Part shown: one piece after another, positions 53,801 through 64,000 of the stretch
Numbering within the stretch: position 1 is the first letter of the stretch
Layout of the letters: each line of letters starts with the position of its first letter
DNA from: Echinometra lucunter
Lineage: Eukaryota > Echinodermata > Echinoidea > Camarodonta > Echinometridae
DNA length: 64,000 bases
Assembly: GCA_029962745.1 (NCBI GenBank)
Contig: CM057167.1
Coordinates: forward strand, 18,938,054-19,002,053
Direction of reading: 5' to 3'
The notes under the pieces: generated by a model
The model's database searches: none
What the model was told of the DNA's origin: nothing
Seen by the model: the letters and a program-made list of their open reading frames with translations, nothing else
Program-made: the position numbers and the translations under genes

Positions 53801-54317
53801 ATCAATGCATGTTTGTTTGTTGTTTTTTGTTTTGTATTGCTCCAACAAATGTCATAATAATACACAATTTTTGCATTGTACATCGATATATAAGAATTTA
53901 AGAAACAAGACTCAGAGCGTTCCAATTAAAATAATAAGAGGCTTCCATTTCTTTTTATGATATTCCTCCTTGCCTTTATGAAAAGCTATTGTATCACTGC
54001 ATGTTTATGTTAGGTCTTCAGGCTTTTTGAGAGTTTCAAAATGTTCTTCTTTTCTGTTTTGTCAGGATCCCAAGCAGCAGAGCATCCTGTCATTCTTTGA
54101 GGAATCCTTCTTCGAAGACGACGACCAGATCTTACAGGAGGAGTTGGACATCCTGGATGCAGCGGAAGGAGCAACAGGAGGCAACGACTCTGAGCAGTAC
54201 CAGAGTAAAGATGTGAGCGGTCTAACCAAAACCAACACCGGACTGTTTAGTTCATTTTACTTTGAGAAGGACAGCTCTGTGGATGCTCCTACACTCAAGA
54301 AACCCAGGATGAGCTGA
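38873..54317 (+). CDS. SMARCAL1: SMARCAL1/HARP annealing helicase
   Basis: This SNF2-family ATPase anneals RPA-coated single strands and remodels stalled replication forks. Fourteen exons: 38873-39482, 40339-40467, 40817-40867, 41775-41958, 44695-44845, 45675-45836, 48283-48348, 48723-48863, 49353-49484, 50457-50602, 51101-51200, 51580-51863, 53189-53276, 54066-54317. All have GT-AG borders with consistent phases, predicting 831 aa (human 954). The N-terminus [20 protein letters not shown] matches the RPA-binding motif; a Gly-rich linker lies near residues 170-195. One HARP domain spans exons 2-4 ([21 protein letters not shown]). ATPase motifs: [32 protein letters not shown], then [18 protein letters not shown] and [13 protein letters not shown]. 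Only the second of the two human HARP repeats is matched, so the protein is shorter. The start ATG sits in AAAATGGCGGC. Intron 6 is a nest of transposons, and introns 4-5 hold exon relics. Confidence 0.95.
40955..41419. mobile_element. TTAA-flanked TIR element in SMARCAL1 intron 3
   Basis: The ends AGGTAGGAGATCTCTTTTGC and the complement of GGGATCTCCTACCT form inverted repeats. TTAA lies directly outside (40951-40954 and 41420-41423). The interior includes a GC-rich segment with CTAGCTAGCTAGC. No transposase is seen. It resembles a piggyBac-type non-autonomous element by TSD. Confidence 0.65.
41990..42125 (+). pseudogene. Decayed duplicate of SMARCAL1 exon 4
   Basis: Starting about 30 nt beyond exon 4, this segment aligns with it throughout: GCAAGCACACTAGCTTAGAA against GCAAGCACACCAGCTTAGAG, and TCTTATGGCATTCCAGAGGA against CCTTATGCCATTCCAGAGGA, followed by GAGTGAGT in place of the donor. 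Frameshifts and stops make it non-coding. A further, weaker match may follow at about 42180-42290. Confidence 0.7.
42776..43659. mobile_element. hAT-like non-autonomous element
   Basis: The ends are TAGGGCTGT and its inverted ACAGCCCTA, flanked by an exact 8-bp duplication GTTCAGCA (42768-42775 and 43660-43667), the hAT signature. Subterminal regions carry many TTCGG/CCGAA repeats in both orientations, likely transposase-binding clusters. The 884-bp body is A+T-rich without a transposase frame. It sits in SMARCAL1 intron 4. Confidence 0.8.
44000..44270 (-). pseudogene. Degenerate LINE reverse transcriptase fragment
   Basis: The minus-strand frame contains a C-terminal RT-like phrase: [19 protein letters not shown], then [15 protein letters not shown], resembling the conserved RSILEYACPVWH / IQKRALRII stretch of CR1/RTE-like elements. 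It is short and isolated, with no RT catalytic box, and lies in SMARCAL1 intron 4. Confidence 0.6.
44328..44405 (+). pseudogene. Decayed duplicate of the 5' part of SMARCAL1 exon 5
   Basis: TTCTCAGCTTTGCCATCCAT plus following GGTGGGAG-like sequence matches the acceptor and first codons of the true exon 5 at 44690. The polypyrimidine tract is shared too. Downstream it diverges and loses the Walker A motif, so it cannot encode a working exon. Confidence 0.7.
45003..45105 (+). pseudogene. Decayed duplicate of the 3' part of SMARCAL1 exon 5
   Basis: AAGCCATCTGTACATG, CAGAATGGAAAAGCCCATGC, TGGTTGTTAGTCATTCGCCG and CCATGGGCTAAGGTGTG follow the order of the second half of exon 5 and its donor. Indels break the frame. 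It is located in intron 5, about 160 nt past the real donor. Confidence 0.7.
46405..46672. mobile_element. Long-TIR MITE, family M1, copy 1
   Basis: Inverted arms of about 100 nt begin CACTATGAACATGGCGGACA, enclosing a centre of about 70-90 nt with TTCCAGGTGAATATGCATGT. A near-identical copy lies at 58802-59070 in ZNF622 intron 4, which supports the boundaries. The interruption of the phrase GATATAAGGAGATTC of the host element (compare 60437) shows the insertion point. Confidence 0.75.
46731..47135. mobile_element. Palindromic element
   Basis: Arms begin GGCCGGAATTCACAAAGGTG, and the right end is their inverted counterpart ending GAATTCCAGCC. They converge on a centre near 46945 around repeats of CCATGGTTTAGACCACGG. 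TTT flanks both sides. Three-base duplications and GGC-type ends suggest a PIF/Harbinger-like foldback, which is inference. Confidence 0.6.
47146..48152. mobile_element. TIR element with internal minisatellite, copy 2
   Basis: This is the opposite-orientation relative of 18855-20311. It starts ATTGTCTCGCCTGCGTAGC and ends GGCGTTTGCCTTGTT, with GCAGGCGAGACA as the inverted inner match. It lacks about 640 nt present in copy 1. The GTCGGCGTC repeat near the start gives a spurious Arg-rich frame. Confidence 0.65.
47250..47900. repeat. About 160-bp minisatellite with AGGTCA triplets, four units
   Basis: Units repeat at roughly 160-nt spacing (GGCACTGTGCT at about 47403, 47563, 47724, 47886). Each unit contains AGGTCA half-sites separated by one base: AGGTCAAAGGTCAAAGGTCA at 47366-47385, and equivalents near 47526, 47686 (one half-site altered) and 47847. 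The motif equals a tandem DR1 nuclear-receptor element. Confidence 0.8.
49226..49318 (+). repeat. Short dispersed ATAATAATAAT/ATATAGC repeat
   Basis: ATAATAATAATTATGATAAT precedes TTTATATAGCTCC and AAGCCCTTTACAGAA. A related segment at about 48360-48430 has AATTTCTATAGCGTC and CAAGGCGCTTTAAG. The two look like copies of one short interspersed family in SMARCAL1 introns 7 and 8. Confidence 0.45.
49530..50345 (+). repeat. Long polypyrimidine tract in SMARCAL1 intron 9
   Basis: About 800 nt of nearly pure C/T lies on the sense strand, with a degenerate higher-order repeat of roughly 150-200 nt built on TCTCTACTCCAT and CTTCCTTCC phrases. It starts about 45 nt past the exon 9 donor. Three overlapping open frames rich in Ser, Phe, Leu and Pro are artefacts of this composition. 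Confidence 0.9.
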
Positions 54318-55479
54318 AGAGACATTCTGAAAGTGGCTGTTTGAAAGTGGAATGATCAGTTTCAATAACTCAAAATTATGTTTGAGAAAAAAGTAGTCAG
54401 TAGCCTTGTACTCTATCAAGTAGTTTTGAAGATCCTAGAATTCTTGTTTTCCTCAAGCTCTGTAGATATTCTTGTGATCAAGAAACCCAGAATGTGGTAA
54501 AGAGACAAATTCAGAATCCATATTTGTAGGAAAAATGCTCACATTTTGCTGTTTTTAAAAGAAAGTATTGGTAAATTGGTAGAGAAGGAAAGTAGCTAGT
54601 ATATACCGAGCAATTGTGTAAGATGCTAGAATTTGTTAAAGAGCTTTTTGAATGTTTTCATAATTTATTTAAACACAAAAAACAAAACAAAAATCACCAC
54701 ACCCTTTGATAAAGAGAAAGGACTAATTGAAAGAGCAATTCATGGGAAGAATGCTCAATTTGAGTTAGTTCATACCGTAAAAATACAGATGAGATGTGGA
54801 GGAGAAAGGTAGTTAATACTGTAAATAATAGATTTTATTTTTGTAACACAAAAAGGCATGATAGATTTTTTGTAAATATGTGATGTTGTTTTGCACACTA
54901 AAGCTCATGAATATAACCTTGGATTTTTGTTATGATGGAAATTACTTTATCTGTTTGCAATTAGTATTGCATGGTCATTGCACATTTTAAATTGTTGCAG
55001 GTAATGTTGAAGAAGAAAAGAAATTCAATGAAAGAAGTACTCTGAAATTTGCAAGTGATGCAGTGTTGTTAGTAATTAAAAGATAATGGTAAGCAGGAAT
55101 GCTTGTATTGCAGCAAAAAAAAAAAAAAAAAAAAAAAAAACTTAAGAATTGTGAATTGCAGATCATTTATAAATATGGAATTTATGAGGAATTTCTGTTG
55201 TAGGAAGTGCACTGAAATATTGCTCAAGTACCTATCAGTGTGTGAGTAAAAGATCTGGTTGATGATGCCATTGATGCAATTGTATCTGCTCTAATCACTT
55301 TCACTCTAGTCTTGTATCACCCTACCTTCTCTCTATGTCACGTCTCCTATCATCTTTCTTGTCTTTTTCCGTCTTTCCTTGCCTTGATTCCCCCATTTCC
55401 CTCATTCATTCCCTTTTTTTCTCTCTTTCTCTTTCCCTTTCCCTCTCTTTCTCTCTACCTGTCTGTCTTGTATGAACGG

Positions 55480-55485
55480 AATAAA
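55480..55485 (+). promoter_or_regulatory. Candidate SMARCAL1 poly(A) signal
   Basis: AATAAA lies about 1.16 kb beyond the stop, followed by a T-rich stretch. Alternatives AATAAA at 56680 and 56695 would give a 2.4-kb 3' UTR. Confidence 0.3.
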
Positions 55486-57286
55486 TGTAAAGTTCAAAGG
55501 ATTGTATAGTTTTACCTTTTTTTTTTTTTCGTTTTGTTTTGTTTCTAAACATGGATACAAGTAATGATGCTTATGTAAGTGAAACACCAAATGATGCATG
55601 AAATGCCCCATGAAATACCCATTTTTAGATTTGACAAGTGTCATCATTGCAGGATGACAAACAGACAAACAAAAACTGTGTTCCGTTTACAGTTTGTGCT
55701 TAAATGATCATGTTCTTCTTTTATGTACTAACTTTTAGGTTTGAGCAAGGTCAGTTGAACCCCAGTATTATAGGAAAGAACCTATATTAAGAGTATACAT
55801 GTATGTTAAAAAGGAAATACCTCTGACAGCTACCGGTAGTCTGACATTTCTCAGGGTAAGCCAGATTCTTGCTTCCTGGATAAATTTTGTTTGTTTTTCT
55901 CCAAATGTCAAAAAGTGTTTTCTGCCGAGAGTTGGACTTGTACTTACTCATATCCCTGTACATGTAGCTTAGCAATAAGGTTTGGTGCTAAAATATACAT
56001 AAAGAATGCAAAGTGCATGCTGTTGTTTGTATAGTTTTCCCCCATTCCCCATTATCTTGATTTGCTTTCATAAGGTTGTGGTTTCAGGTCCAGCTACCTG
56101 TTTTATCCTAGTCCAGACTCTGTCCCTTTTCTATTCTTTTTCCCCCCTTCTTCTAACCATGTTCATTCCCATTTCCCATGCACTCTCCACACAGTGCTGC
56201 ATTCCACTAATCCCCAAACATTCACCTCTCGAGGGCAGGAAAGAAAGTGACCATTTCAGTTTGGAGTGTTGATGGTGTATTCTCAAATGATCGAATGCAC
56301 CATACAGAAACAGTCCAGGCATTGGACTAACTTTATCCCTGAACAAAGCATTACACAGAATTGTCTCTCTAAACCCACCGGACCCGGGCTAGAAGAAATT
56401 TCAGAATTATGTGTATTTAAATTCTGTCTGTCTCTTGTATGATATTTATTACGTGTTTATTTTCAAATGGCATAAATGTAATACAGTTCCATGTCTTACT
56501 ACAGTTCCATATGCCATTACCATGATTATTTATATATGTTGTATGTTTGTGAATTTATGACTTTATTGATTGTATGACAGGCCTTGGTGCTTTATGATTT
56601 ATTTATTTGTATATGTCTTATCATGTGTGAAATGTCAAAGCACTAAAATACACAGAATATGAATGCCTTGAGCAAGAGCAATAAACTATTTATGAATAAA
56701 TGTCTCTGTAACTTGCCTTGCTTACTAAAATGTACACTGTACTTCAAAAACCTTACATACAATTTTAAGTCAGAGACTACATGAAAGATTTATTGTCAAA
56801 TGCTATCCTTTCAAACATTGGTTATATTATATCACAAAAATAATGTTAGTTATATCTGCGATATACGATTTACAAATAATGTCAAATTTACTTTCTAACA
56901 ACTTTCTTACCTTCACTTTCAGGAAAATTATTAGACAAAGGGGTTTTAAAATGAACAAATAGAAAGGAACATTCTTCTTGAACAATTCTTAAATATCTTA
57001 ATTAATATATATAGATATCTCAAATGATTTTGGATTCACTCCCAGACAGTGATTCATAAAGTGACTTGTGACAATTCATACATGTATAAGGAAATGTCCG
57101 TTTAACCAGCATACAGCAGAGAAAACTTTGATGTTACGCTGTAACTAACAAACTTTTTAATTCTGTGTTCAAATATTTGAAACGCACCAGGAAGCCACAA
57201 AAGTTGAATCACTCAAAAAAAAAAAAAAAGATGTTTATTGGAATGGAGGTACACATGCAAGGTTCACCAGCAGATATTGACATTAA

Positions 57287-57582
57287 AGGTGCGTTCAGCT
57301 ATGATGCGACTTTGTGCCACCACATTGTGCACACTTTTTGTGTACAGGTCTATGGGGTATGGGGCGATAAAAAAATGTCGCTGAGGCAGGACACATATTG
57401 GTTTGCTGCCTGGCTGCCAAAAGTATGCGCACCAATCAATTTCCTACAAAGTTAGCGTGAAAATTGTTGTCATGAGATTGTTTGCGCAAGTTTCAACGAA
57501 ATTCTTATTTGAGAGTTGACGCGTTAATGCGCATTCATTAGCATAAGTGGCGGCACAAAGTTGCATCGTATTTGAACGCACC
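57287..57582. mobile_element. TTAA-flanked TIR element
   Basis: The left AGGTGCGTTCAGCTATGATG and the right complement GGTGCGTTCAAATACGATGC are inverted, and TTAA flanks both (57283-57286 and 57583-57586). The GCACAAAGTTGCATCG phrase recurs inverted near both ends. There is no transposase. Confidence 0.65.
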
Positions 57583-57792
57583 TTAACAGCCACAAGGAAT
57601 ACATGGGTGTCAAAAAATGTATCTCCAGATCCCATATTGGGAAGGAAGCAGTAAACTAGCAGAGACAGGTGGCCTTTGAACACAGGTGACCACTGAAAGC
57701 TTATTCAGATACACAGTAGCAAACCCCAGGGATAAACCCATGTTTATTTGTGGGGGTTTTTCCGAACCACTTATGATAATGAGATGCACGTG

Positions 57793-57922
57793 AAAGGCTT
57801 GTTCAGATGTGATGCAACAAACCCCCGCAACATATTCATTGTACATATATATATATATAATGCCATATCTGAACACTAAAAATATTGCGGGGATTTGTCT
57901 CGTCACATCTGAACAAGCCTTA
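57793..57922. mobile_element. 130-bp hairpin MITE with ACGTG duplication
   Basis: AAGGCTTGTTCAGATGTGAT at the left is inverted at the right end (ATCTGAACAAGCCTT). The inner arms hold CCCCCGCAA and TTGCGGGG. ACGTG flanks both sides (57788-57792 and 57923-57927). Confidence 0.65.
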
Positions 57923-58612
57923 ACGTGTTAAAATAGTGTTGCCATTAAGTGCACAAAATTGTGATGTCGTATTTGCGCTAACTTTAAAAGAATTTGAGTG
58001 GTCCACACCTTTTACTGCCAGGAGGTAAAAATATGCTTCTTCCTTCAGCATTGTTTTGGTTTGGGGGTTTTTTTGCCACTGCATATCCCATTCAATTGTA
58101 TCCAGTAAAACCGAAGGGGTTAACGCAGCAGCTTCCTGCTTCAAATGTGAAAAGCCATCACTGTATGATGGCTGTACGATAGCTTCTTACTTCGATCAGT
58201 AGCTAAAAAGTCATCTAAATCATTGGCTTATGCAAATCACTTTCCTCTGTCTTGGTTCTACATACTCTAAGTTCTATCGTTGAGAAAATTACAATGGACG
58301 AAAGTCAATAACATATGTATTCAAGTAGATGTCAATGCCCGTATCAAACTTTGAGAAAATGAAAGGGTCCTTAAGCTACACACACACACATAATAAATGA
58401 AGGCAAATCTTGATTTTGAAATTGATTGGGGTGAATTTAACCCAAATCTTAAAAAGGGAAAATTACTGATTCTTTTTGGCAAAGCTCAATGACATTTTCA
58501 TTGCTCTTTCACACCGGAAGTTTGGCAGACTGCACTTGTCGCGTGGCTCATTTATGCAGGGAAAGTACATGTAGCTCCAGGACCCCTAGCCATACATATC
58601 GCTTCAAGAGGT

Positions 58613-61600
58613 TTATATTGGGTTCTGGCATCGGAAATGCTTCTGGAATTTGTTGGCCTTTACTTGGAGTGAGAGATGCTGCTTGCTGCGGAACTTCTGG
58701 ACATAGCGGAGATCACGGATCATCTTCTCTGATGCTTCTCCTGATAACAAAAAAAAGAGAGAAAGGGAGAAACAGAAGAATTTCAAATCTATATGTCATT
58801 GCACTATGAACATGGCAGACAAAGAAAGCGGACAAAATAAACAACCTCTCATTCTACCCTTCACAATGGTTCTGGTAGTCAATAGAACATCCCTTCACAG
58901 CTATTATGTTTAATCATGTAGTTCCAGGTGAATATGCATGTGACACCTGTTCCACATATTTTAGACAATAGCAGTGAAGGGATGTTCTTTTGACTACCAG
59001 AACCATTGTGAAGGGTAGAATGAGGGGTTGTTTATTTTGTCCGCTTTCTTTGTCCGTCATGTTCATAGTGTTGTGTACAGGCAGTTCTCAACTTTTTAAT
59101 ATACAAGTTGGGAAATTAGTCCAAACTGTAAAAGGAAGCAAGGTTATACATGTATGGGTAATAACATTGGTCAAAGAACTTTAAATATTTGATAGAAAAA
59201 TAGCCAGACAAATAGATGGACAGATACACCTGTAGACAGAAAGATAGATACACTGATTGAAGGACATATAGATAGATCAATTAACAGGTGGGTAGATAGC
59301 ATATAAAGACATAAATCAACAGAAACAAAAAGAGACAGATAGGTATACAGACAGAAAGGTAGACAAACAGATAGAAAAACAGAATAATAGATATAGGCAA
59401 GATTAGCTGAAAATTTAAACCAGTACCGTTAGTAAGCTCACCTTTGTTGCCATGCCAACCGAGTGCCTTATACTGTGTCATCAATCTACTAATGAGGGCA
59501 GGATTCCTCTTGACTACTCGTCTTTCCATGGGAAGGTTCTGCTTGTAGTACCGGCTTAATTCTCGATGACCAATCTTGATTCCTACAGGACAAGTTTAAC
59601 ATGAAAATGGCACAGTATGATTTATTGTTGGTAAAAAGTAGTGCCAGCCATGTGGAACAGACTACCCATTAACAACAGAAACATAAATTACCCGAGAACA
59701 ATTCAAAATAGCAACAAGCAGCTTCTTGTCACCTAGAGCAAATAAGAAAACTGTTGTGCATGTTGATAATGTTTTTTGTTAAGAAAACACTGGAGTAGCA
59801 TTGACATTATAATACCAAGGCTCAAGTGTAACCTGATGACAGTATCATGATTACCACTGAGGCAGATACCGGCACTTTACAAGAAGCCTTCATCATCATA
59901 TCCTTCCTAAGCCGAAGGGATGATTGAAGGCTGTAAAAAGTATTAATATCATCCTAATTTTGCTGAGTTGTTGGGTTATAACTTCCACATAATTACCAAA
60001 CAGGAAATTTCTACAGAATTTTAGCAAGAGGTCTAAATGAAAGGTTTCATACCAGGAAATTTATGAATCAATCACAAGAATTTTGCAATTTGTAAGTGTA
60101 TTGCACTGCAAACAACTGTCATTAACAATGACACTAATCAGACTCAATATATAACCAAACAAAGAAACATCTTCTCTTTACTCACCTGATGGCAGTGTAA
60201 GCTCAAACCCTTCCTCCTTCATCTCATAGCTCCCTAAATCCATCTCCTCTTCTTCATCCTCCTCCTCTCCATCCCTCATCTCTCCTCCTACCGCACCCCC
60301 ATTCCTCTCATTATAATCGGGATAACTTTTCCTGTTGAAAACAAAGACATACATATATGCAATTGAGATTCCTGATTTAACAAGGTAATTTTGCTGGTCC
60401 CAAGCCTAATATTCTTCTAGGGGTTATTTTTCACCCTGATATAAGGAGATTCATGATTTGAAGAGGCAATTCTTGTGGTCTCAAAGTCCTCATAACAATG
60501 TGAGTTTACTATTTCCTTATTCTGTTTAGGCCCGAGTCATTTCATTTTTTTTTTTTGTAAACCGGGGCTCGATGGCTTTGCTCCGGTCGAACACCGGCGC
60601 ATCGATCAAATAGAGAAATAAATGAGAAAATGACGGTGTCAAAAGACTTTGAAATTTAACTGGTCAATGGCATTAATTCACACAATATTATGTTTCTAAC
60701 CTTAAAATCAATGAAATGAAACAATGGAAGTAAGATTTGCTTGCAGGATTTCTTGCCTTCTTATCCATGTCTACGACGTCGTTCGGTATTTGGAGGCCAC
60801 CATACTTGTTTACAATACGCTTGTTCGCGGAAGATAACACTATATCGCTAATTATATAGCATCAAGGGCTCTGATAATTCTTACTTCCAATGTTCCATTT
60901 CACTGATTTAAGGTTTGAAACATAATATCGCATGATTCTAAAGAAATAAAGGTCTTAAACCGGTAAATTTCAAAGTCTTTTGACACTGTCATTTTCCTAT
61001 TTATTTCTTTATTTCATCGATGCGCCAGCTAAGACAAAACAAGACCGGGACTCGGCAGCGACGATCAAGCACCAGTTTTCAAACCGAATTGACTCAGGCT
61101 TAATTCTGTTACTTTTTTATTGTTAAAATAGAATAAAATAAATCTATTAGGAGGAAATGGACTATCCTATTCCCTCATCAAGAGATACAAGACTGGATAG
61201 GAAGTACTGGACCATTATATCACAAGGAACTGCTCAGATTCGGCTAGTATTAAGTATTCTTTTTAATACTCTGCACTGAAAGATACAACTTCTGAACTTG
61301 CCTGAAATCGTAGAAGTCTGAGTATTCAAAGATCGCATCTCCTTCATACAACATCTTGCTATGGCCCTTATCTCTCATATGTCTCTGTACTGAATCCAGA
61401 GAGAAGAAGGCCTTTCCCTTGTCGTTACACCACAGGCACATAAAGTCACAGCCGACCTTTACACCTAATAGGAGGAGCAGACAAAAAAGAAGTTTATTCA
61501 AGTAGCAAAGGTACCGTCGGAGAGGTGTATTCTGAAAATATAAGATACTTCACATACAATGTACTTGGAGATAAGTCATGGTTGCTCACATATGACTTTT

Positions 61601-62584
61601 GAAAAAAAAAACACCAAAAATGTACATACAGCAAATAACCCTAACAATGCAGCAGTAAATTGCCAACAAATAAGCCATGAGGGATTTTTGTGTGTATTTG
61701 AATGCAAGTGATGCATCAAAGGTACTGTAAAGAGCACTCTTTTACATAATATTATGAGGTACAAAAATGTGACACGCAATAAAATGTCTTATAAGTCTTC
61801 TTTTTATTCACTTTTCATATCAAAGTTTGAATTTTTTTTCTATTAATTTCTTACCCAGATATGACAACAATCCTTCCATATCCACCACGTATTCCACATT
61901 AGGCACAAAGAAACTATGGGTCACAGTCATGTGATGCAGGTTGTTTTCCATCGATGAGGAGGATCGACTGCAGAAAAAACAATCTGTTGGTGGTATCTCT
62001 TCCCCTTCCACATCCTCCCATTCTCCTTCCTCGTCATCCATCTCTTCGTCGACACCAGCAGGCACTTGAGGGGGCACAGCAGCTTTGTTCCCCCTTCTCG
62101 TAATCGACGATAAAGACGATGATGATGATGTAGCATTATCTTGGATCTTCTGTTCTTTCTTCTTCTCAGCCCCTTCCCTCATCATCTTCTGTCCTTCATA
62201 TGCATCAACCTTAGCTTGGTCTCGCTTATTCTTTGCATTCTTGACAGCGACTTCATCACGATTGTCCGCAGCAGACGCAACTTTCATCTTAGCCTCTGCG
62301 TCTTTATGCTTCTTGGACTGTAGGTGATTGGTATAGGCGTTCTCCGTGCCAAAGTGTTTCCCGCAGACATCGCATCTTGCCGACGTGTCTCGCTGTTCTT
62401 CGGCAGTCTTGGACTGTTGGGCGAGAAGCCGCTGCTTGAATTCCGCTGCAGTGACTGGAGGAAGCTCGGCGACCTTGCGCTTGAGGTTGTAGCGGTGCCA
62501 GTCAGACTTGTAGTGGGCCCTCTGGAGGTCTGCACTGGCAAATGCAACTCTGCATGAGATGCACGTAAATGCTGTTGATGACAT
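58613..62584 (-). CDS. ZNF622: Cytoplasmic 60S maturation zinc-finger protein (ZNF622/REI1 family)
   Basis: The yeast relative Rei1 helps recycle biogenesis factors from cytoplasmic pre-60S ribosomes, and this is the presumed role here. Five minus-strand exons: 62584-61855, 61464-61302, 60331-60186, 59582-59442, 58740-58613. They are in consistent phase and predict 435 aa (human 477). The first C2H2 finger is CISCRVAFASADLQRAHYKS with the closing His just after. The second, near residue 70, starts CDVCGKHFGTENAYTNHLQS. A coiled, charged Lys/Glu region follows, then an acidic stretch (DEEMDDEEGEWED). Two more fingers are CFFCSRSSSSMENNLHHM and CLWCNDKGKAFFSLDSVQRH. The conserved C-terminal part includes FELTLPSG, GHRELSRYYKQ and QYKALGWHG. 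Intron 2 uses a GC donor (TTCAG|GCAAGT), required by phase and by the family sequence DFYDFR. A possible acceptor at 62605 suggests a 5' UTR intron. Intron 4 contains a MITE and intron 2 a Harbinger-like element. Confidence 0.93.
58802..59070. mobile_element. Long-TIR MITE, family M1, copy 2
   Basis: It begins CACTATGAACATGGCAGACA and ends in the inverted CATGTTCATAGTG. It is nearly identical to 46405-46672, with the same central AATATGCATGTGACACC. TTG flanks both ends (58799-58801, 59071-59073). It is located in ZNF622 intron 4, about 62 nt from the exon 5 acceptor. Confidence 0.8.
59205..59390. repeat. GATA/GACA-rich low-complexity tract
   Basis: Repeated AGATAGATA, ACAGACAGA and AGACAGAT phrases lie in ZNF622 intron 4. 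It is non-coding. Confidence 0.6.
60360..60528. mobile_element. Fragment of the TATAACAAGG element family
   Basis: GATTTAACAAGGTAATTTTG, CTGGTCCCAAGCC, ATTTTTCACCCTGATATAAG and GAGATTCATGATTTGAAGAG parallel the host element at 46295-48240. It serves as an uninterrupted reference for the MITE insertion there. It is interrupted on the right by the element at 60529. Confidence 0.5.
60529..61098. mobile_element. PIF/Harbinger-like long-TIR element
   Basis: The left end GGCCCGAGTCATTTC and the right complement GCCTGAGTCAATTC are inverted and flanked by TTA on both sides (60526-60528 and 61099-61101). Inner arms share GGCGCATCGAT, then AAGAAATAAAT, and GTGTCAAAAGACTTTGAAAT in inverted orientation. 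There is no transposase. It is located in ZNF622 intron 2. Confidence 0.7.
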
Positions 62585-64000
62585 TGTAACTTGAAAGATA
62601 CCTGTATGAAGGAATCAGAGGAAACATTTGTTTTCATTAGTTACATTTTATTTGTCTTGACCTGAAATATTCATATTTTTGCATGTCTAATTAATATTAA
62701 AGATTAATGAAAACCAACTAACAGTTATATAAGATAGATCCGGTGTTGACTTAATTAAGGGGTATTCATTACAGATATTGGCAGATCGGCATGACTGGAA
62801 TTTTGGAATAAAATTTTGTTGCTTTTTTTCCTCAATGTATTTATACTATATATAGCCAGACAAGGACACACACAAAATCTTGGCGAATCCATTCGGTATC
62901 CCGGAAGATGATCGGCATTTGCATACATGTACATAGACTTTATGTGCGAGAGGTCGAACTTCCGGTTGACCTCAGCAGAGAGAACGAAATTTCTGAGTGC
63001 AGATGAAGCAATAAATCATCATATTTTGGTAAGTTCTAAGTTGTCAAAATAAACATGAGAAGTGAAAAAACATCAATCAAACATTCAATTTTAAGATAAT
63101 GTCACTTTTGTAGCTGAGAATTCAGCTTCATCACATACGCAATGTTGTCACACTTTTTGTCGTGAATTCGCAAGATTTGGCTATGCCCGCTTGTACAGCA
63201 CTGTCACTTTCGTGACAGCGCTGTGTATATAATTGTATAGCTATATTCAGATCTAGATCTATTAGTAACAGTCAACAAATCTGTATTTCAACACCACGCA
63301 CAACCATCAATCATGACCATGGCGACCACTGGCACTGGCACTAGACCCACAGAGCTACGCCACAATCATGACAATGTCAATACAATACATTTAAAAGAAC
63401 AATCAATCTAAATCATCATGAACATATTACTTGATAATCAAGGAATATTTTACACCCCAAATTAAGTCAAAAGCCAAAAATATCATCCATCAAATCATGA
63501 CCATGTCCATGATCATGATGATGACAAGTCAAAATCATGACACTTTTTCTGGTTACAATTCAATCAAATCATCTAAAAATCATGTGAAAATGATTGCCGA
63601 TATTACTTCCTTACCTCACTCACGTCACGACACTAAAAAATCGGTGAACAATAGCTGCAGATATGTCTAATTTCCCTGACCAGAGTGATAGACAGAATAG
63701 ATATGGAATGCCTATCACATTTCAGTATATTTGTCTTCTTCTGCAATCCTGTCTGCTGCATACGAATTTACAGTGCATATATGCATGCTGATTGCGCAAT
63801 AAATCGTAATGGGTTTCTGGCAACTCGACCCGTATTATAATCGGCTAATTATAATGCGGCCTCTTTCCGGTAAACACCAATGTAGAGAATTACGAGTATC
63901 AAGATGAGCCATAATGTGAAAAAATATCGATGATCCATACGGTTTTTAAGAGCACTTTAACAATTTCCCCACCCTGAAATAACATCCTGTGAATGAAAAT
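62585..64000. other. Upstream flank of ZNF622
   Basis: The flank contains a CTTCCGG/CCGGAAG ETS-type site near 62960. A good plus-strand donor (ATTTTG|GTAAGTTCT) lies at 63029, which could mark the first exon of a divergent gene. Further right are many ATCATGAC-type repeats with no recognisable coding sequence. The divergent-gene idea is weak inference. Confidence 0.3.

Larger units (their letters stand above)
54318..58612. other. Convergent spacer between SMARCAL1 and ZNF622
   Basis: The two genes end toward each other. The spacer holds the SMARCAL1 3' UTR, an A-run near 55116-55140, a CT-rich tract near 55340-55460 and two TIR elements (57287-57582 and 57793-57922). No other gene is supported. 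Confidence 0.5.

Noticed and set aside
61927..62637. Alternative-frame open segments over ZNF622 exon 1
   Set aside because: They are shadows of the ZNF622 frame, which carries the zinc fingers and correct splice phase.

Overview
This window is animal nuclear DNA: split genes with GT-AG introns, A+T-rich introns and a dense, varied load of transposon remnants. The three best genes keep clear vertebrate-like family signatures, while the repeat landscape (TACATGTA-rich DNA, many small TIR elements, a LINE with an AATTC-type tail, CTA/CTG arrays) resembles a marine invertebrate deuterostome, most likely an echinoderm such as a sea urchin. The organism assignment is inference. The gene assignments rest on motifs and on exon phases that fit throughout.

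Layout. 1-8.2 kb: mostly repeats, one isolated candidate coding exon (3785-3874), and a GC-richer stretch near 7.0-7.4 kb that may be the promoter or 5' UTR of the next gene. 8302-10038 (+): an intronless BTB-BACK-kelch coding exon (KBTBD-like). 10-16 kb: intergenic, with two TIR elements. 16106-34447 (-): a complete 15-exon vitamin K-dependent gamma-glutamyl carboxylase (GGCX, 768 aa predicted). 34.4-38.9 kb: divergent spacer holding a large palindromic element. 38873-54317 (+): a complete 14-exon SMARCAL1/HARP annealing helicase (831 aa predicted). 54.3-58.6 kb: spacer with small TIR elements. 58613-62584 (-): a 5-exon ZNF622/REI1-type 60S biogenesis zinc-finger protein (435 aa predicted), including one GC-AG intron. 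62.6-64 kb: upstream flank of ZNF622, nothing firm.

The genes are not a functional cluster: carboxylation of secreted proteins in the ER, replication-fork repair, cytoplasmic ribosome maturation, and probably ubiquitin-ligase substrate recruitment. No operon-like or defence system is visible. The unusual content is structural. It includes an expanded tandem array carrying copies of the 3' half of GGCX exon 13 (two still open with intact donor sites), an exact 65-bp duplication of a GGCX 5' splice site, decayed duplicates of SMARCAL1 exons 4 and 5, transposons nested two to three deep with recognisable target-site duplications, and a transposon-borne minisatellite whose units carry nuclear-receptor DR1-type motifs.
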